Notes under the pieces: model-generated
Seen by the model: the letters and a program-made list of their open reading frames with translations, nothing else
What the model was told of the DNA's origin: nothing
Database searches by the model: none
Position numbers and translations under genes: made by a program
Part shown: in pieces, positions 9,003 through 17,046 of the stretch
How the letters are laid out: each line of letters opens with the position of its first letter
Numbering within the stretch: position 1 is the stretch's first letter
Source: Parasphingopyxis lamellibrachiae
GTDB lineage: Bacteria > Pseudomonadota > Alphaproteobacteria > Sphingomonadales > Sphingomonadaceae
Reading direction: 5' to 3'
DNA length: 64,000 bases
Assembly (NCBI RefSeq): GCF_003385775.1
Contig: NZ_QRDP01000004.1
Coordinates: 2,754,957-2,818,956, forward strand

Positions 9003-9662
9003 TTAAGCGTTCTTCCGCTTGCCAGCGGGTTCGCCCGTTTTCGGCTTGAAGTTACAAAATTCGGAGATCGAGCAGCGCCAGCATTCCGGCGTCCGCGCCT
9101 TGCAGATATAGCGTCCGTGTAGGAGTATCCAGTGATGCGCATGCCGTTTGAAATCGTCCGGAGTTACCTTCTCGAGCTTCTGTTCGACGGCGAGAGGCGT
9201 CTTGCCCGGTGCGAGGCCTGTGCGGTTGGAAACCCGGAAGATATGCGTGTCGACGGCGATGGTGTGCTCACCAAAGGCCTCGTTGAGCACCACATTGGCC
9301 GTCTTGCGGCCCACGCCGGGCAGCCGTTCGAGCGCCTCGCGATTGCGCGGCACTTCGCCGCCATGCTCCTCGGCCAGCATGGCCGCGGCCTTGATGACAT
9401 TCTTCGCCTTGGTGTTGAAAAGGCCCACCGTCTTGATGTGTTCCTTCAGACCTTCTTCGCCAAGCGCAAGCATCTGCTCGGGCGTCGTCACCTGTTCGAA
9501 CAGTTTTTTCGTCGCCTTGTTTACGCCGATATCCGTGGCCTGCGCCGAGAGCGCAACGGCGACCAGCAGGGTGTAGGGATTGACGTAATTGAGCTCCGTC
9601 TCGGGCTCGGGGTTATTCTCGGAAAGCCGGTGAAAGAGTTCATAGATATCGGCTTTTTTCAT
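9003..9662 (-). CDS. nth: Endonuclease III
   Basis: This 219-residue DNA glycosylase/AP lyase removes oxidised pyrimidines in base-excision repair. It has the helix-hairpin-helix LPGVGRKTA with catalytic Lys120, and Asp138 in AVDTH, at the same numbers as in the E. coli enzyme. The C-terminal [4Fe-4S] ligands follow the Cys-x6-Cys-x2-Cys-x5-Cys spacing, starting CKARTPECWRC. Length is normal. It lies downstream of dapB on the same strand, but a long palindromic element (9718-9850) separates them. Confidence 0.97.
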   Translation of the reverse strand: MKKADIYELFHRLSENNPEPETELNYVNPYTLLVAVALSAQATDIGVNKATKKLFEQVTTPEQMLALGEEGLKEHIKTVGLFNTKAKNVIKAAAMLAEEHGGEVPRNREALERLPGVGRKTANVVLNEAFGEHTIAVDTHIFRVSNRTGLAPGKTPLAVEQKLEKVTPDDFKRHAHHWILLHGRYICKARTPECWRCSISEFCNFKPKTGEPAGKRKNA

Positions 9663-9717
9663 CGTCGGTTGTCCTATTTGTCAGAATTTCCATCGCAGGA
9701 AATCGCCGCAAGATGTC

Positions 9718-9850
9718 TGTCAGATTCAACCTGTCGGTTGAGCACCGCATCGGCCCACACCCCCACCCGGCCTCCCATAGAATATACTGAGTGGGAGGCC
9801 GGGTAGGGGTGTGGGCCGGTGCGGTGCCTGAGCATAGCGAAGGTCTGACA
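9718..9850. repeat. Palindromic intergenic element, copy 1 (GTCAG...CTGAC ends)
   Basis: A 133-bp element lies directly behind the dapB stop codon. Its core is a near-perfect inverted repeat of 36 bp (9742-9777 and 9792-9827, two mismatches) around a 14-base loop, TAGAATATACTGAG. The ends are TGTCAGA (9718-9724) and TCTGACA (9844-9850). The core sequence (ACCCGGCCTCCCA plus the loop) recurs at 23.9 kb, and the end sequences are also shared, so this is a dispersed family. It resembles REP/MITE-type elements and could act as a transcription stop or mRNA stabiliser for dapB. Confidence 0.8.
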
Positions 9851-9851
9851 A

Positions 9852-10577
9852 TCAAAGCCCCAGCACATCGCCCATCGTATACCGTCCGGGCTCTTTGTCG
9901 GCGAGCCACAGGGCCGCCTTGATCGCCCCGCGGGCGAAGATTTCACGGCTTTCGGCGCGGTGACCCAGTTCGATGCGTTCGCCTTCCGCGGCAAGGACGA
10001 CCTGATGATCGCCGGCGACCGACCCGCCCCGCAAACTCGCAAAACCGATCGCACCTTCCGTGCGGGCGCAATCGAGCCCGGCCCGGCCTTCTTCGGCGAC
10101 TTCGCCGAGGGTCGTCTTGCGGCCCGCCGCCGCTGCTTCGCCGAGCAGCAGGGCGGTTCCCGACGGCGCGTCGACCTTGTGCCGGTGATGCATCTCGACG
10201 ATCTCGATATCCCATTCGGTGCCGAGCCGCGCGGCGGCGTCGCGCACGAGATGGGCGAGCAGGTTTACGCCGAGCGACGTGTTCGCGGCCTGGAGAATAG
10301 CGATGTCCTTCGCGGTCGCGTCGATCAGTGCATGATGGCTGTCTGCCAGCCCGGTCGTGCCGACAACAAGGGGCGTTTGCGCGGTGCGCGCGGCGGCAAG
10401 GGTGGCCTCCAGCGCGCCGGGCGCGGAGAAATCGACGAGCACATCGCTGCCGGCCGCCAGGCCGGCAACATCGCCGCCCGCATCGACTCCGCCCGCATGG
10501 CCGGCGCTACCGTCCAGAAGCGCGGCGATCGTCCGGCCCATCCGTCCTTCGCTGCCGATAATGCCGATCTGTTTCAT
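9852..10577 (-). CDS. dapB: 4-Hydroxy-tetrahydrodipicolinate reductase
   Basis: The 241-residue enzyme reduces hydroxy-tetrahydrodipicolinate with NAD(P)H in the lysine/diaminopimelate pathway. The nucleotide motif GSEGRMGR lies near 8-15. The signature EIVEMHHRHKVDAPSGTA (around 135-152) holds the catalytic His and Lys and the SGTA substrate loop. It is slightly shorter than the E. coli enzyme (273), as is usual in alphaproteobacteria. It stands divergent from cobB. No lysine-riboswitch-like structure is visible upstream. Confidence 0.96.
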   Translation of the reverse strand: MKQIGIIGSEGRMGRTIAALLDGSAGHAGGVDAGGDVAGLAAGSDVLVDFSAPGALEATLAAARTAQTPLVVGTTGLADSHHALIDATAKDIAILQAANTSLGVNLLAHLVRDAAARLGTEWDIEIVEMHHRHKVDAPSGTALLLGEAAAAGRKTTLGEVAEEGRAGLDCARTEGAIGFASLRGGSVAGDHQVVLAAEGERIELGHRAESREIFARGAIKAALWLADKEPGRYTMGDVLGL

Positions 10578-10739
10578 TTTCTCTCTTCTCGCATCCTGTT
10601 CGCATCACATCCCATAAGGCCGGGCCTTTGTCAGTATCCGATTTGAGGGGGCGTCGCGTTCTGGATGGGGAATGGCAGAATTCGGCCTGGCATGACAGAC
10701 TCCCTTGTTCATTTTTGGAGGAACCGTATCTAGAGCCCG

Positions 10740-11450
10740 ATGAAGGATGTCCGCGATATCGTGGTCCTGACCGGGGCCGGCATTTCCGCCGAAAGCGGCG
10801 TGCCGACCTTTCGCGGGCCCGACGGCCTGTGGGAGGGGCAGCGGGTCGAGGATGTGGCAACACCCGAAGCCTTTCAGCGGAATCCCGATCTCGTCCTGAA
10901 TTTCTACGATCAACGCCGCGCAAAGCTCCGCGCGGTCGAGCCCAACCCGGCGCATCTGGCGCTGGGTCGGCTGGATGCCGAATGGAAGGGTAGGCTGCTC
11001 ATCGTGACGCAGAATGTCGACGACCTGCATGAGCGCGGCGGGGCGAAGCGGCTGCTGCATATGCATGGCGAGCTGAAATCCGGCTGGTGCCTGGCCTGCG
11101 GCGCGCGGCATGTGTTCGAGGGAAAGATGGCCGGCGGGCCGCCTTGCCCGGCCTGCGAGACGAGCGGCCATGTCCGCCCCGATATCGTCTGGTTCGGGGA
11201 GATGCCCTACCGGATGGACGAAATCGACGCCGCGATCGCCACATGCGACCTGTTCGTGTCGATCGGCACTTCGGGCGCCGTCTATCCCGCCGCCGGTTTT
11301 GTGCAGAGCGCCCGGCACTATGGCGCGCGAACGCTGGAACTCAATCTCGACCCGAGCGAGGGCAGCATCTTTTTCGAGGAAAGCCGGATGGGGCGGGCAG
11401 GGGAGCTTGTGCCGCGATGGGTGGATGAGGTGCTGGGTACCGCCAGTTGA
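10740..11450 (+). CDS. cobB: NAD-dependent protein deacylase (class III sirtuin)
   Basis: This 236-residue sirtuin has the NAD motif GAGISAESGVPTFRG (12-26), TQNVDDLH near 90-97, catalytic His109 in HMHGEL, and four zinc cysteines (117, 120, 136, 139). Tyr56 and Arg59 in FYDQR form the Y-x2-R pair that lets SIRT5/CobB-type enzymes accept succinyl- and malonyl-lysine. Sirtuins reactivate acetyl-CoA synthetase by deacetylating its C-terminal lysine, and acs is present at 25.7 kb. The gene ends 1 base before the convergent era gene. Confidence 0.94.
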   Translation: MKDVRDIVVLTGAGISAESGVPTFRGPDGLWEGQRVEDVATPEAFQRNPDLVLNFYDQRRAKLRAVEPNPAHLALGRLDAEWKGRLLIVTQNVDDLHERGGAKRLLHMHGELKSGWCLACGARHVFEGKMAGGPPCPACETSGHVRPDIVWFGEMPYRMDEIDAAIATCDLFVSIGTSGAVYPAAGFVQSARHYGARTLELNLDPSEGSIFFEESRMGRAGELVPRWVDEVLGTAS

Positions 11451-11451
11451 T

Positions 11452-12357
11452 TTATTCCACCCAATCGAGCCCGATGTCCCGGTAGAGCGTCTGGTCCTCT
11501 TCCCAGTCGGGTTTCACCTTTACGTGCAGGAACAGGTGGACCTTGCAGCCCAGTATTTCGCCCAGTTCCTCGCGGGACTTCTGGCCGATTTCCTTGATGC
11601 GGCTGCCGCCCTTGCCGAGCACGATGGCTTTTTGCGTCGGCCGGGCGACCAGGATTTGCTGGCGGATCTCGACCGACCCATCCTTGCGTTCGGTATAGCT
11701 CTCGGTGTCGACGGCGCTGGCATAGGGCAGTTCGTTGCGCAGCTGATGATAAAGCTGTTCGCGCGTCACTTCGGCGGCGAGCAGGCGCTGGCTGGCGTCC
11801 GACACCTGGTCCGCCGGGAAATGCCACATGCCCTCGGGCATGGCTTCCACCAGCGCCTTTTTAAGATCGTCCACGCCGTCGCCGGTCGTAGCCGAAACGA
11901 AAAATGTGTCCACGGGGTCGAGCAGCGCGTTGAGCCCTGCGGCAAGGCGGAGCAGCTCGTCCTTCTTTGCGATATCGACCTTGTTGAGGACCAGCAGCTT
12001 GGGCTCGGGGCGTTTTCTGAGGCTCTCCACCATCGCCTCGATCCCGCCCTTGAGGCCTGCTTTTGCGTCGATGATCAGCGCGATCAGGTCGGCACCCTCC
12101 GCGCCACCCCAGGCGGCGGAGACCATGGCCCGGTCCAGCCGGCGTTTTGGCGCGAAGATGCCGGGCGTGTCGATCAGCACGATCTGGGTATCGTCTTCGA
12201 CAAGGATCCCCATAAGGCGTGTGCGTGTCGTTTGCGCCTTGGCGCTGGTTATCGCGACCTTCTGGCCGATCAGCGTGTTGACGAGCGTCGACTTGCCCGC
12301 ATTGGGCGCGCCGACAATGGCCACGAAGCCGCAATGGTGGTTATTGATATCGCTCAA
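11452..12357 (-). CDS. era: GTPase Era
   Basis: This 301-residue GTPase acts in 16S rRNA maturation and 30S assembly. G motifs are GAPNAGKS (16-23), DTPGIF and NKVD. The C-terminal KH domain holds GKGGSRIKEIG and ends in the typical HLFLHVKV strand. Its start overlaps the rnc stop by 4 bases, giving the widespread lepB-rnc-era order, so it is translated from the same message as RNase III. Confidence 0.97.
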   Translation of the reverse strand: MSDINNHHCGFVAIVGAPNAGKSTLVNTLIGQKVAITSAKAQTTRTRLMGILVEDDTQIVLIDTPGIFAPKRRLDRAMVSAAWGGAEGADLIALIIDAKAGLKGGIEAMVESLRKRPEPKLLVLNKVDIAKKDELLRLAAGLNALLDPVDTFFVSATTGDGVDDLKKALVEAMPEGMWHFPADQVSDASQRLLAAEVTREQLYHQLRNELPYASAVDTESYTERKDGSVEIRQQILVARPTQKAIVLGKGGSRIKEIGQKSREELGEILGCKVHLFLHVKVKPDWEEDQTLYRDIGLDWVE

Positions 12358-13025
12358 CTCAGTTTCTCCAGCAGCGCCTTGGCGGCGGCTTTCTCGGCCT
12401 CCTGTTTCGAGGACCCTTCGGCCTCAGCATGGTCGCGGTTCGGAATTTCGACGCGCATCCGGAAATGCGGATTATGGGCCGGGCCGCTGCGGTCTGCGAT
12501 CGTATAGACGGGCGGCTTGCAGCGATTGGCGGCGGCCCATTCCTGCAGCGCGCTCTTGGGATGTTGCGGCGCGCGGTCCATTTCTTCGACCCGGCTTTCC
12601 CAGCGCCGGTAGACGAAGGAGCGGGCGGTATCGAAGCTGCCATCGAGATACAGCGCGCCGATCAGCGCTTCGACGACATCGCCGAGCACATTGTCGCTGT
12701 CTGCGCTGCCATCGTCGCGCGCCTGTTTGCCGAGGCGGATATGCGCGGCAACGCCGATCTCCCGGCCGATCGCGGCGCAGGTGCTGCGCGAGACGAGCGC
12801 GGCGAGCCGGCTGTTGAGCTGGCCCTCGGGGTCATTCTCATGCCGCTCGTAAAGCCAGGTCGACACGATCAGGCCGAGCACCCGGTCGCCGAGAAATTCG
12901 AGCCGCTGATAATCGGGCTCGTCCATGCTCGGATGGGTAAGGGCGCGGGCGAATATCGCGGTGTCATGCGGCGTATGGCCAAGCGTATCGGCCAGCCAGG
13001 TCGAGGTTTCTGGATTGTCGTTCAT
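12354..13025 (-). CDS. rnc: Ribonuclease III
   Basis: The 223-residue enzyme cleaves double-stranded RNA, including the rRNA precursor. The RNase III signature QRLEFLGDRVLGL lies near 40-52, with downstream acidic metal ligands (VLGDVVEALIGA). A double-stranded RNA-binding domain fills roughly 150-222 (ALQEWAAAN ... SSKQEAEKAAAKALL). It lies 37 bases after lepB and overlaps era by 4 bases. Confidence 0.97.
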   Translation of the reverse strand: MNDNPETSTWLADTLGHTPHDTAIFARALTHPSMDEPDYQRLEFLGDRVLGLIVSTWLYERHENDPEGQLNSRLAALVSRSTCAAIGREIGVAAHIRLGKQARDDGSADSDNVLGDVVEALIGALYLDGSFDTARSFVYRRWESRVEEMDRAPQHPKSALQEWAAANRCKPPVYTIADRSGPAHNPHFRMRVEIPNRDHAEAEGSSKQEAEKAAAKALLEKLS

Positions 13026-13062
13026 CGGGTGGGTCTTTAGCGAGGGTGAGCCGCAAGCGCTA

Positions 13063-13920
13063 TTAAAACCCGCTGCCGATCCTGTCCCATCGGGTCGCGC
13101 TGAACCAGCTGATCGGGTTGATCCAGCTTGCCGACCCGTCGGTCGACCAGAAGATTACCAGCGCCCGGCCAATAATATTCTCTTCGGGCACGAATCCGAT
13201 GCCACCGCCCGGCACGGCGGGAAAGCGGCTGTCCGCGCTGCGATCGCGATCGTCGCCCATCAGGAAATAATGGCCTGCGGGAACGATGAATTCCTGGGTT
13301 GTATCGGCGGTGCTGTCGCCCGCATCGAGCACCAGATAGCTTCGGCCGCCGGGCAGGGTTTCCCGGTAACGCGGCGTGTAACAGACGAGCGAGCCGTCAT
13401 CTGCGCTTTCCAGCCGGCTGTTGCTTCCCGGTTCACTGGCGCAGGTGCCCGCATCGTCCACCGGTTCGGCAAAAACGGGGGCGGTCTCGCGGGCAACCGC
13501 TTCGCCGTTAAGGTGTAACTCTCCGGCGATCATCTGTACCCGGTCTCCCGGCAATCCGATGACGCGCTTTATGTAGCTGCTGGCCGGTACCGCTGGGGAC
13601 CGGAAAACGACGATCTCGCCACGGTCCGGCCGGCCGTTGCCGATCCTGCCGTGGATGAATTCGGGCGCGAAGGGAAAGCTGTACCGCGAATAGCCATAGG
13701 GCCATTTCGCGACGAACAGATAGTCTCCGACCAGCATGGTCGGCGTCATCGAGCGTGACGGGATGTTGAAGGGCGCGATAACCAGGCTGCGCACAAGTAT
13801 CGCCAGGATCGCCAGTGAGACGATGAACCGCACCCAGCCGAACAGCGTTCGCCGATAGGGCTGACCCGGCGGGGGCCGCGGCGAACCGTCGCCGGTCTTC
13901 TCGTCCAGTTCCCTGAGCAT
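13063..13920 (-). CDS. lepB: Signal peptidase I
   Basis: This membrane serine protease cuts Sec/Tat signal peptides. With the ATG at 13920 it has 285 residues, an N-terminal transmembrane helix (about 27-47), catalytic Ser57 in IPSRSMTPTM and Lys118 in YIKRVIGLPGD. The C-terminal box GDDRDRSADSRF corresponds to the usual GDNRDNSxDSR. An in-frame TTG at 14025 would add 35 residues with little family character, so I prefer 13920, although no clear ribosome site precedes it. It is the first gene of lepB-rnc-era. Confidence 0.94.
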   Translation of the reverse strand: MLRELDEKTGDGSPRPPPGQPYRRTLFGWVRFIVSLAILAILVRSLVIAPFNIPSRSMTPTMLVGDYLFVAKWPYGYSRYSFPFAPEFIHGRIGNGRPDRGEIVVFRSPAVPASSYIKRVIGLPGDRVQMIAGELHLNGEAVARETAPVFAEPVDDAGTCASEPGSNSRLESADDGSLVCYTPRYRETLPGGRSYLVLDAGDSTADTTQEFIVPAGHYFLMGDDRDRSADSRFPAVPGGGIGFVPEENIIGRALVIFWSTDGSASWINPISWFSATRWDRIGSGF

Positions 13921-13973
13921 CGCGGGCGATGTCGACGAGGCGCGCGCTCCGGTCAACCCCGGGAAAAGAGAGC

Positions 13974-14025
13974 TTTGCGACAATTTGCGACACTTTTCAC
14001 GCCATTCGGCAAATCTCTGCGACAA
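13974..14025. promoter_or_regulatory. Direct repeats TTTGCGACA, candidate response-regulator site
   Basis: Two copies of TTTGCGACA start exactly 10 bp apart (13974-13982 and 13984-13992), and a third partial copy TGCGACAA lies at 14018-14025. They sit in the divergent region between lepB and the EF-hand gene. Tandem repeats one helical turn apart are typical of sites for OmpR-family response regulators, and such a regulator is encoded 0.9 kb downstream. Autoregulation of the EF-hand/two-component group is a reasonable inference. Confidence 0.45.
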
Positions 14026-14100
14026 TCATCGTCTATTCCTTTGTGCCGTGGCGGAGGAAAAGTCCGCCGGATGGAACCGTTTACAGCTAGGAAGATCCCC

Positions 14101-14760
14101 ATGATGATCACCAAAAAGACTATGACTATCGGTGTAGGAACCGCCGCCCTTATCGTTGCCGGCGCGGCTCTTGCCCAGCCGGGCGGCATGCGCGCCGATG
14201 AAAATGGCGACGGCAATGTGACCCGCGCCGAACTCAATACGTCCCTCGACGAACGTTTTTCCCGTGCCGATGCGAACAGCGACGGCGCGATCGATGCCAG
14301 CGAGCGCGAGGCGATGCGCAGCGAGCGCCGCCGGCACCGCGGTGAGCGTCGTGGCCGGCATGGCGGCGAGAGCCGTCGCGGAGGTCGCCGCGGGCACGGG
14401 CCGCGCATGGAGCGGCTCGACACCAATGGCGATGGCGTTGTGACCCGCGACGAAGCCCTTGCTCCGGCTCTGGCTCGTTTCGACCGGGCGGATGCCAATA
14501 GCGACGGACAGATTGACGAAGCCGAGCGGACGGCGATGCGCGAGCAGCGTCGGGCCCGCCGCACCGAATGGCGCGCTCAGCGGCGCGCTAACCGCTCCAA
14601 TCCGGACGCCAATGGCGATGGTCGCATCACCCGCGAGGAATTCGGAACCCGGGCCGTTGAGCGTTTCAACAGCGCCGATGCGGATGGCGACGGCACGGTG
14701 ACACGCGAAGAACGCCGGGCGGCCCGCGCCGCCCGCCGTGCCGAGCGGCGCGGCGAATAG
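14101..14760 (+). CDS. Periplasmic EF-hand calcium-binding protein
   Basis: The 219-residue protein has a signal peptide (MMITKKTMTIGVGTAAL..., cut after ALA near residue 23) and six EF-hand-like loops: DENGDGNVTRAE, DANSDGAIDASE, DTNGDGVVTRDE, DANSDGQIDEAE, DANGDGRITREE and DADGDGTVTREE. The linkers are extremely rich in Arg. A ribosome site AGGAAG precedes the ATG. It lies upstream of a response regulator and histidine kinase, an order seen for calcium- or metal-responsive EF-hand proteins in other proteobacteria (CarO/EfhP-like genes beside their two-component systems). A role in binding envelope calcium is likely; the link to the kinase is inferred. Confidence 0.85.
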   Translation: MMITKKTMTIGVGTAALIVAGAALAQPGGMRADENGDGNVTRAELNTSLDERFSRADANSDGAIDASEREAMRSERRRHRGERRGRHGGESRRGGRRGHGPRMERLDTNGDGVVTRDEALAPALARFDRADANSDGQIDEAERTAMREQRRARRTEWRAQRRANRSNPDANGDGRITREEFGTRAVERFNSADADGDGTVTREERRAARAARRAERRGE

Positions 14761-14823
14761 GTCGCGCTACGTCGGCCTCTTGCTGTGCGCTCCACCCCCT
14801 CCCTGATCGGGGCGCGCAGCGTT

Positions 14824-14863
14824 TGGCGGGCAACCGGTGCCTTCCCTGGCCGGTTGCCCGCCA
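14824..14863 (+). terminator. 14-bp hairpin between EF-hand gene and response regulator
   Basis: TGGCGGGCAACCGG (14824-14837) pairs perfectly with CCGGTTGCCCGCCA (14850-14863) across a 12-base loop. There is no long T tract after it. It may be a partial terminator or a processing/stability hairpin, allowing much higher expression of the EF-hand gene than of the two-component genes. Confidence 0.5.
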
Positions 14864-14900
14864 TATCGCTTAAGGGCCCCTGCCGCGCTATGCAGATTTC

Positions 14901-15620
14901 ATGACCAGTCGCCCACACCTCCTGCTTGTCGAAGACGAGCGCAGCATCCGCGATCCGCTTGCCGCGTTTCTGGGCAAGAACGGCTATCGCGTCACCCAGG
15001 CAGCGGATGCCGTAGCGGCGCGGCGACACCTGGCCGGCTACGCCATCGATTGCGTGATCTGCGATATCATGATGCCGGGCGAGGATGGCCTCAGCCTGAC
15101 GCGCCATATTCGCGAGACGAGTGACATTCCGGTAATCCTCCTGACGGCGAAGTCGGAAGAAACCGAACGGATCATCGGCCTGGAAATGGGTGCGGACGAT
15201 TATGTCGTGAAACCCTTTTCACCGCGCGAGCTGCTGGCGCGGATCAAGGTGATCCTGCGCCGCACCGGCAATGGCGGCATGCGCCAGCGTGCGCCCGACC
15301 AGCAAAGTTACGGTTTCGGGGACTGGGTCCTCAAGGCCGGGGAGCGCACGCTTGTCGATCGCGACGGCGTGTCCGTCGCCCTGTCGACGGGGGAGTATCA
15401 GCTGCTGCTCGCATTAGTCACCCATCCGCAGCAAGTGCTTACGCGAGATCAGTTGCTCGATCTTACCCAGGGCCGGGAGGCCGGGGCATTCGACCGGGCA
15501 ATAGACAACCAGATCAGTCGCTTGCGGCGCAAGATTGAGGTCGATCCTAAAACGCCGGAGCTGATCAAGACGGTGTGGGGCGGCGGCTATACGCTCGCGA
15601 CCGACGTTACCCGATTGTGA
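14901..15620 (+). CDS. OmpR-family response regulator
   Basis: This 239-residue protein has a receiver domain (1-120) with acidic pocket EDE at 11-13, phosphorylated Asp55 in CDIMMPGEDG and Lys104 in VVKPFS. A winged-helix DNA-binding domain follows (135-235), ending KTVWGGGYTLA. Its stop overlaps the GTG start of the kinase by 4 bases (GTGA), so the two are a cognate pair. Direct repeats upstream of the EF-hand gene (13974-13992) are a candidate binding site. Confidence 0.95.
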   Translation: MTSRPHLLLVEDERSIRDPLAAFLGKNGYRVTQAADAVAARRHLAGYAIDCVICDIMMPGEDGLSLTRHIRETSDIPVILLTAKSEETERIIGLEMGADDYVVKPFSPRELLARIKVILRRTGNGGMRQRAPDQQSYGFGDWVLKAGERTLVDRDGVSVALSTGEYQLLLALVTHPQQVLTRDQLLDLTQGREAGAFDRAIDNQISRLRRKIEVDPKTPELIKTVWGGGYTLATDVTRL

Positions 15621-16993
15621 AGAAGCTGCTGCCCAAAAGCCTGTTCGGCCAACTGATGTTGCTGGTCGCGCTGGCGCTGTTTGCGGCGCAGGCGATCAAT
15701 TTCGCGATGCTCGTCAGGGCGGGCGAGCGGCTGCGTTTCGCCGAGGCGGCCGGCCCGGTGGTCGAGCGGACAATTACGGCGGCCGAACGACTGGCGGCGG
15801 GCGAACCGCTGCGCGTACGCCATGGTCGCAGGCATCGGCGAGGCGGCGGAAGGATGAGCGTCGGCGCGCAGAGCGCCGTCAGCGCGGAGGGCCTTCCACG
15901 TGTCTCCGAATATGAACTAAGGTTGGCAACGATCTTGGAAACAAGCGGAATACATGTCCAAAGGGTCGAGGTCGGGCGGGCCGATATCGCCCAGTTGCGA
16001 AATGCGCGAGGCCGTGGCCGACCGATGGGCGAACGCCGTTTCGACAATCGCCGCCCACCGCAGGTTTTTCGCGTTTCCGTACAGCTGGAAGATGGCAGGT
16101 GGCTCAACAGCTGGATGCGGATGAGGCCCGGCGGCATAGGCGCGCTTGCCTCGATCGTCGCGCAGACGGTGGTCCTCTACGGCGTCCTGATGCTGGTCCT
16201 GTTCCTGTTCGTGCGGCGGGTTTCGCGGCCATTGCGGTCGCTAACGAGCGCGGTCAGCGATTTTACCGACGCCGACCCCAATGAACCGGTAGCTGTCGAA
16301 GGACCGCGCGATGTAGCCAGCCTTATCTCCGCATTTAATGCGATGCGCGTGCGGATTGCCGGGATGCTGGGTGAGAAGGATCATATGCTGGGCGCAATAG
16401 GGCATGATCTGCGAACACCGCTCGCCGCCCTGCGCATCCACGCCGAAAATGTTTCCGACGAAGGCGAACGGGCGCGAATGGTCGAGACGATCTCCGGCAT
16501 GACCGAGACGCTCGACGATATCCTCTCGCTTGCCCGTTTGGGACGACCCAATGCGCAGTCGGAAAAGCTGGATCTGACCGCGCTGGTCGACAGCGCGATC
16601 GAGGATTTTCGCGTTGTTGGCGCGCCGGTGGAATTCGAGGACAGCGCGCGATTGATCGTCAACGGGCGGTCCAATCTTCTCAAACGGGCGATCCGCAATC
16701 TGATCGACAATGCCCTGCGCTATGGCGAGGCGGCGTCGGTTCGCGTTCGGCTGGCTGGCGAACAGGCCGTGGTGGAGATCGACGATAACGGCCCGGGAAT
16801 CGATCCGGCGGCGCTGGAAACCGTGTTCGAGCCCTTTGCTCGGCTCGACGAATCGCGCAATCGCGAGCAGGGCGGCTCGGGCCTCGGCCTTGCTCTTGCC
16901 CGCGCCATCGTTCGCGAACATGGCGGCGAACTGACGCTTGAAAATCTGGCGAGCGGGGGCTTGCGGGCGCGTCTTTCGCTTTCGCTGCCCTAA
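15617..16993 (+). CDS. Sensor histidine kinase
   Basis: I take the GTG at 15617 as start because it overlaps the regulator stop (GTGA) and gives the kinase N-terminus KKLLPKSLFGQLMLL; the product is 458 residues. There are two membrane helices (about 8-30 and 180-200) with a basic, Arg-rich periplasmic domain between them, then HAMP and a dimerisation domain with His263 in IGHDLRTPL. ATP-binding boxes are NLIDNALRYG, DDNGPGID and GSGLGLALA. It is EnvZ/RstB-like in layout. The Arg-rich sensor domain, next to an Arg-rich EF-hand protein, is unusual; the stimulus is unknown. Confidence 0.93.
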   Translation: MKKLLPKSLFGQLMLLVALALFAAQAINFAMLVRAGERLRFAEAAGPVVERTITAAERLAAGEPLRVRHGRRHRRGGGRMSVGAQSAVSAEGLPRVSEYELRLATILETSGIHVQRVEVGRADIAQLRNARGRGRPMGERRFDNRRPPQVFRVSVQLEDGRWLNSWMRMRPGGIGALASIVAQTVVLYGVLMLVLFLFVRRVSRPLRSLTSAVSDFTDADPNEPVAVEGPRDVASLISAFNAMRVRIAGMLGEKDHMLGAIGHDLRTPLAALRIHAENVSDEGERARMVETISGMTETLDDILSLARLGRPNAQSEKLDLTALVDSAIEDFRVVGAPVEFEDSARLIVNGRSNLLKRAIRNLIDNALRYGEAASVRVRLAGEQAVVEIDDNGPGIDPAALETVFEPFARLDESRNREQGGSGLGLALARAIVREHGGELTLENLASGGLRARLSLSLP

Positions 16994-17046
16994 GGGTAGG
17001 CCCCGGGGCGCTTGCCGCCACGCCGTCTGCACGTCAGAAGGGCAAT

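Noticed and set aside
11110-12507. 465-codon plus-strand frame over era
   Set aside because: It is antisense to era, which has all GTPase motifs and sits in lepB-rnc-era.
13921-14025. TTG start for lepB at 14025
   Set aside because: It would add 35 residues with no signal-peptidase character and run through the TTTGCGACA repeats, which look regulatory; ATG 13920 is preferred.
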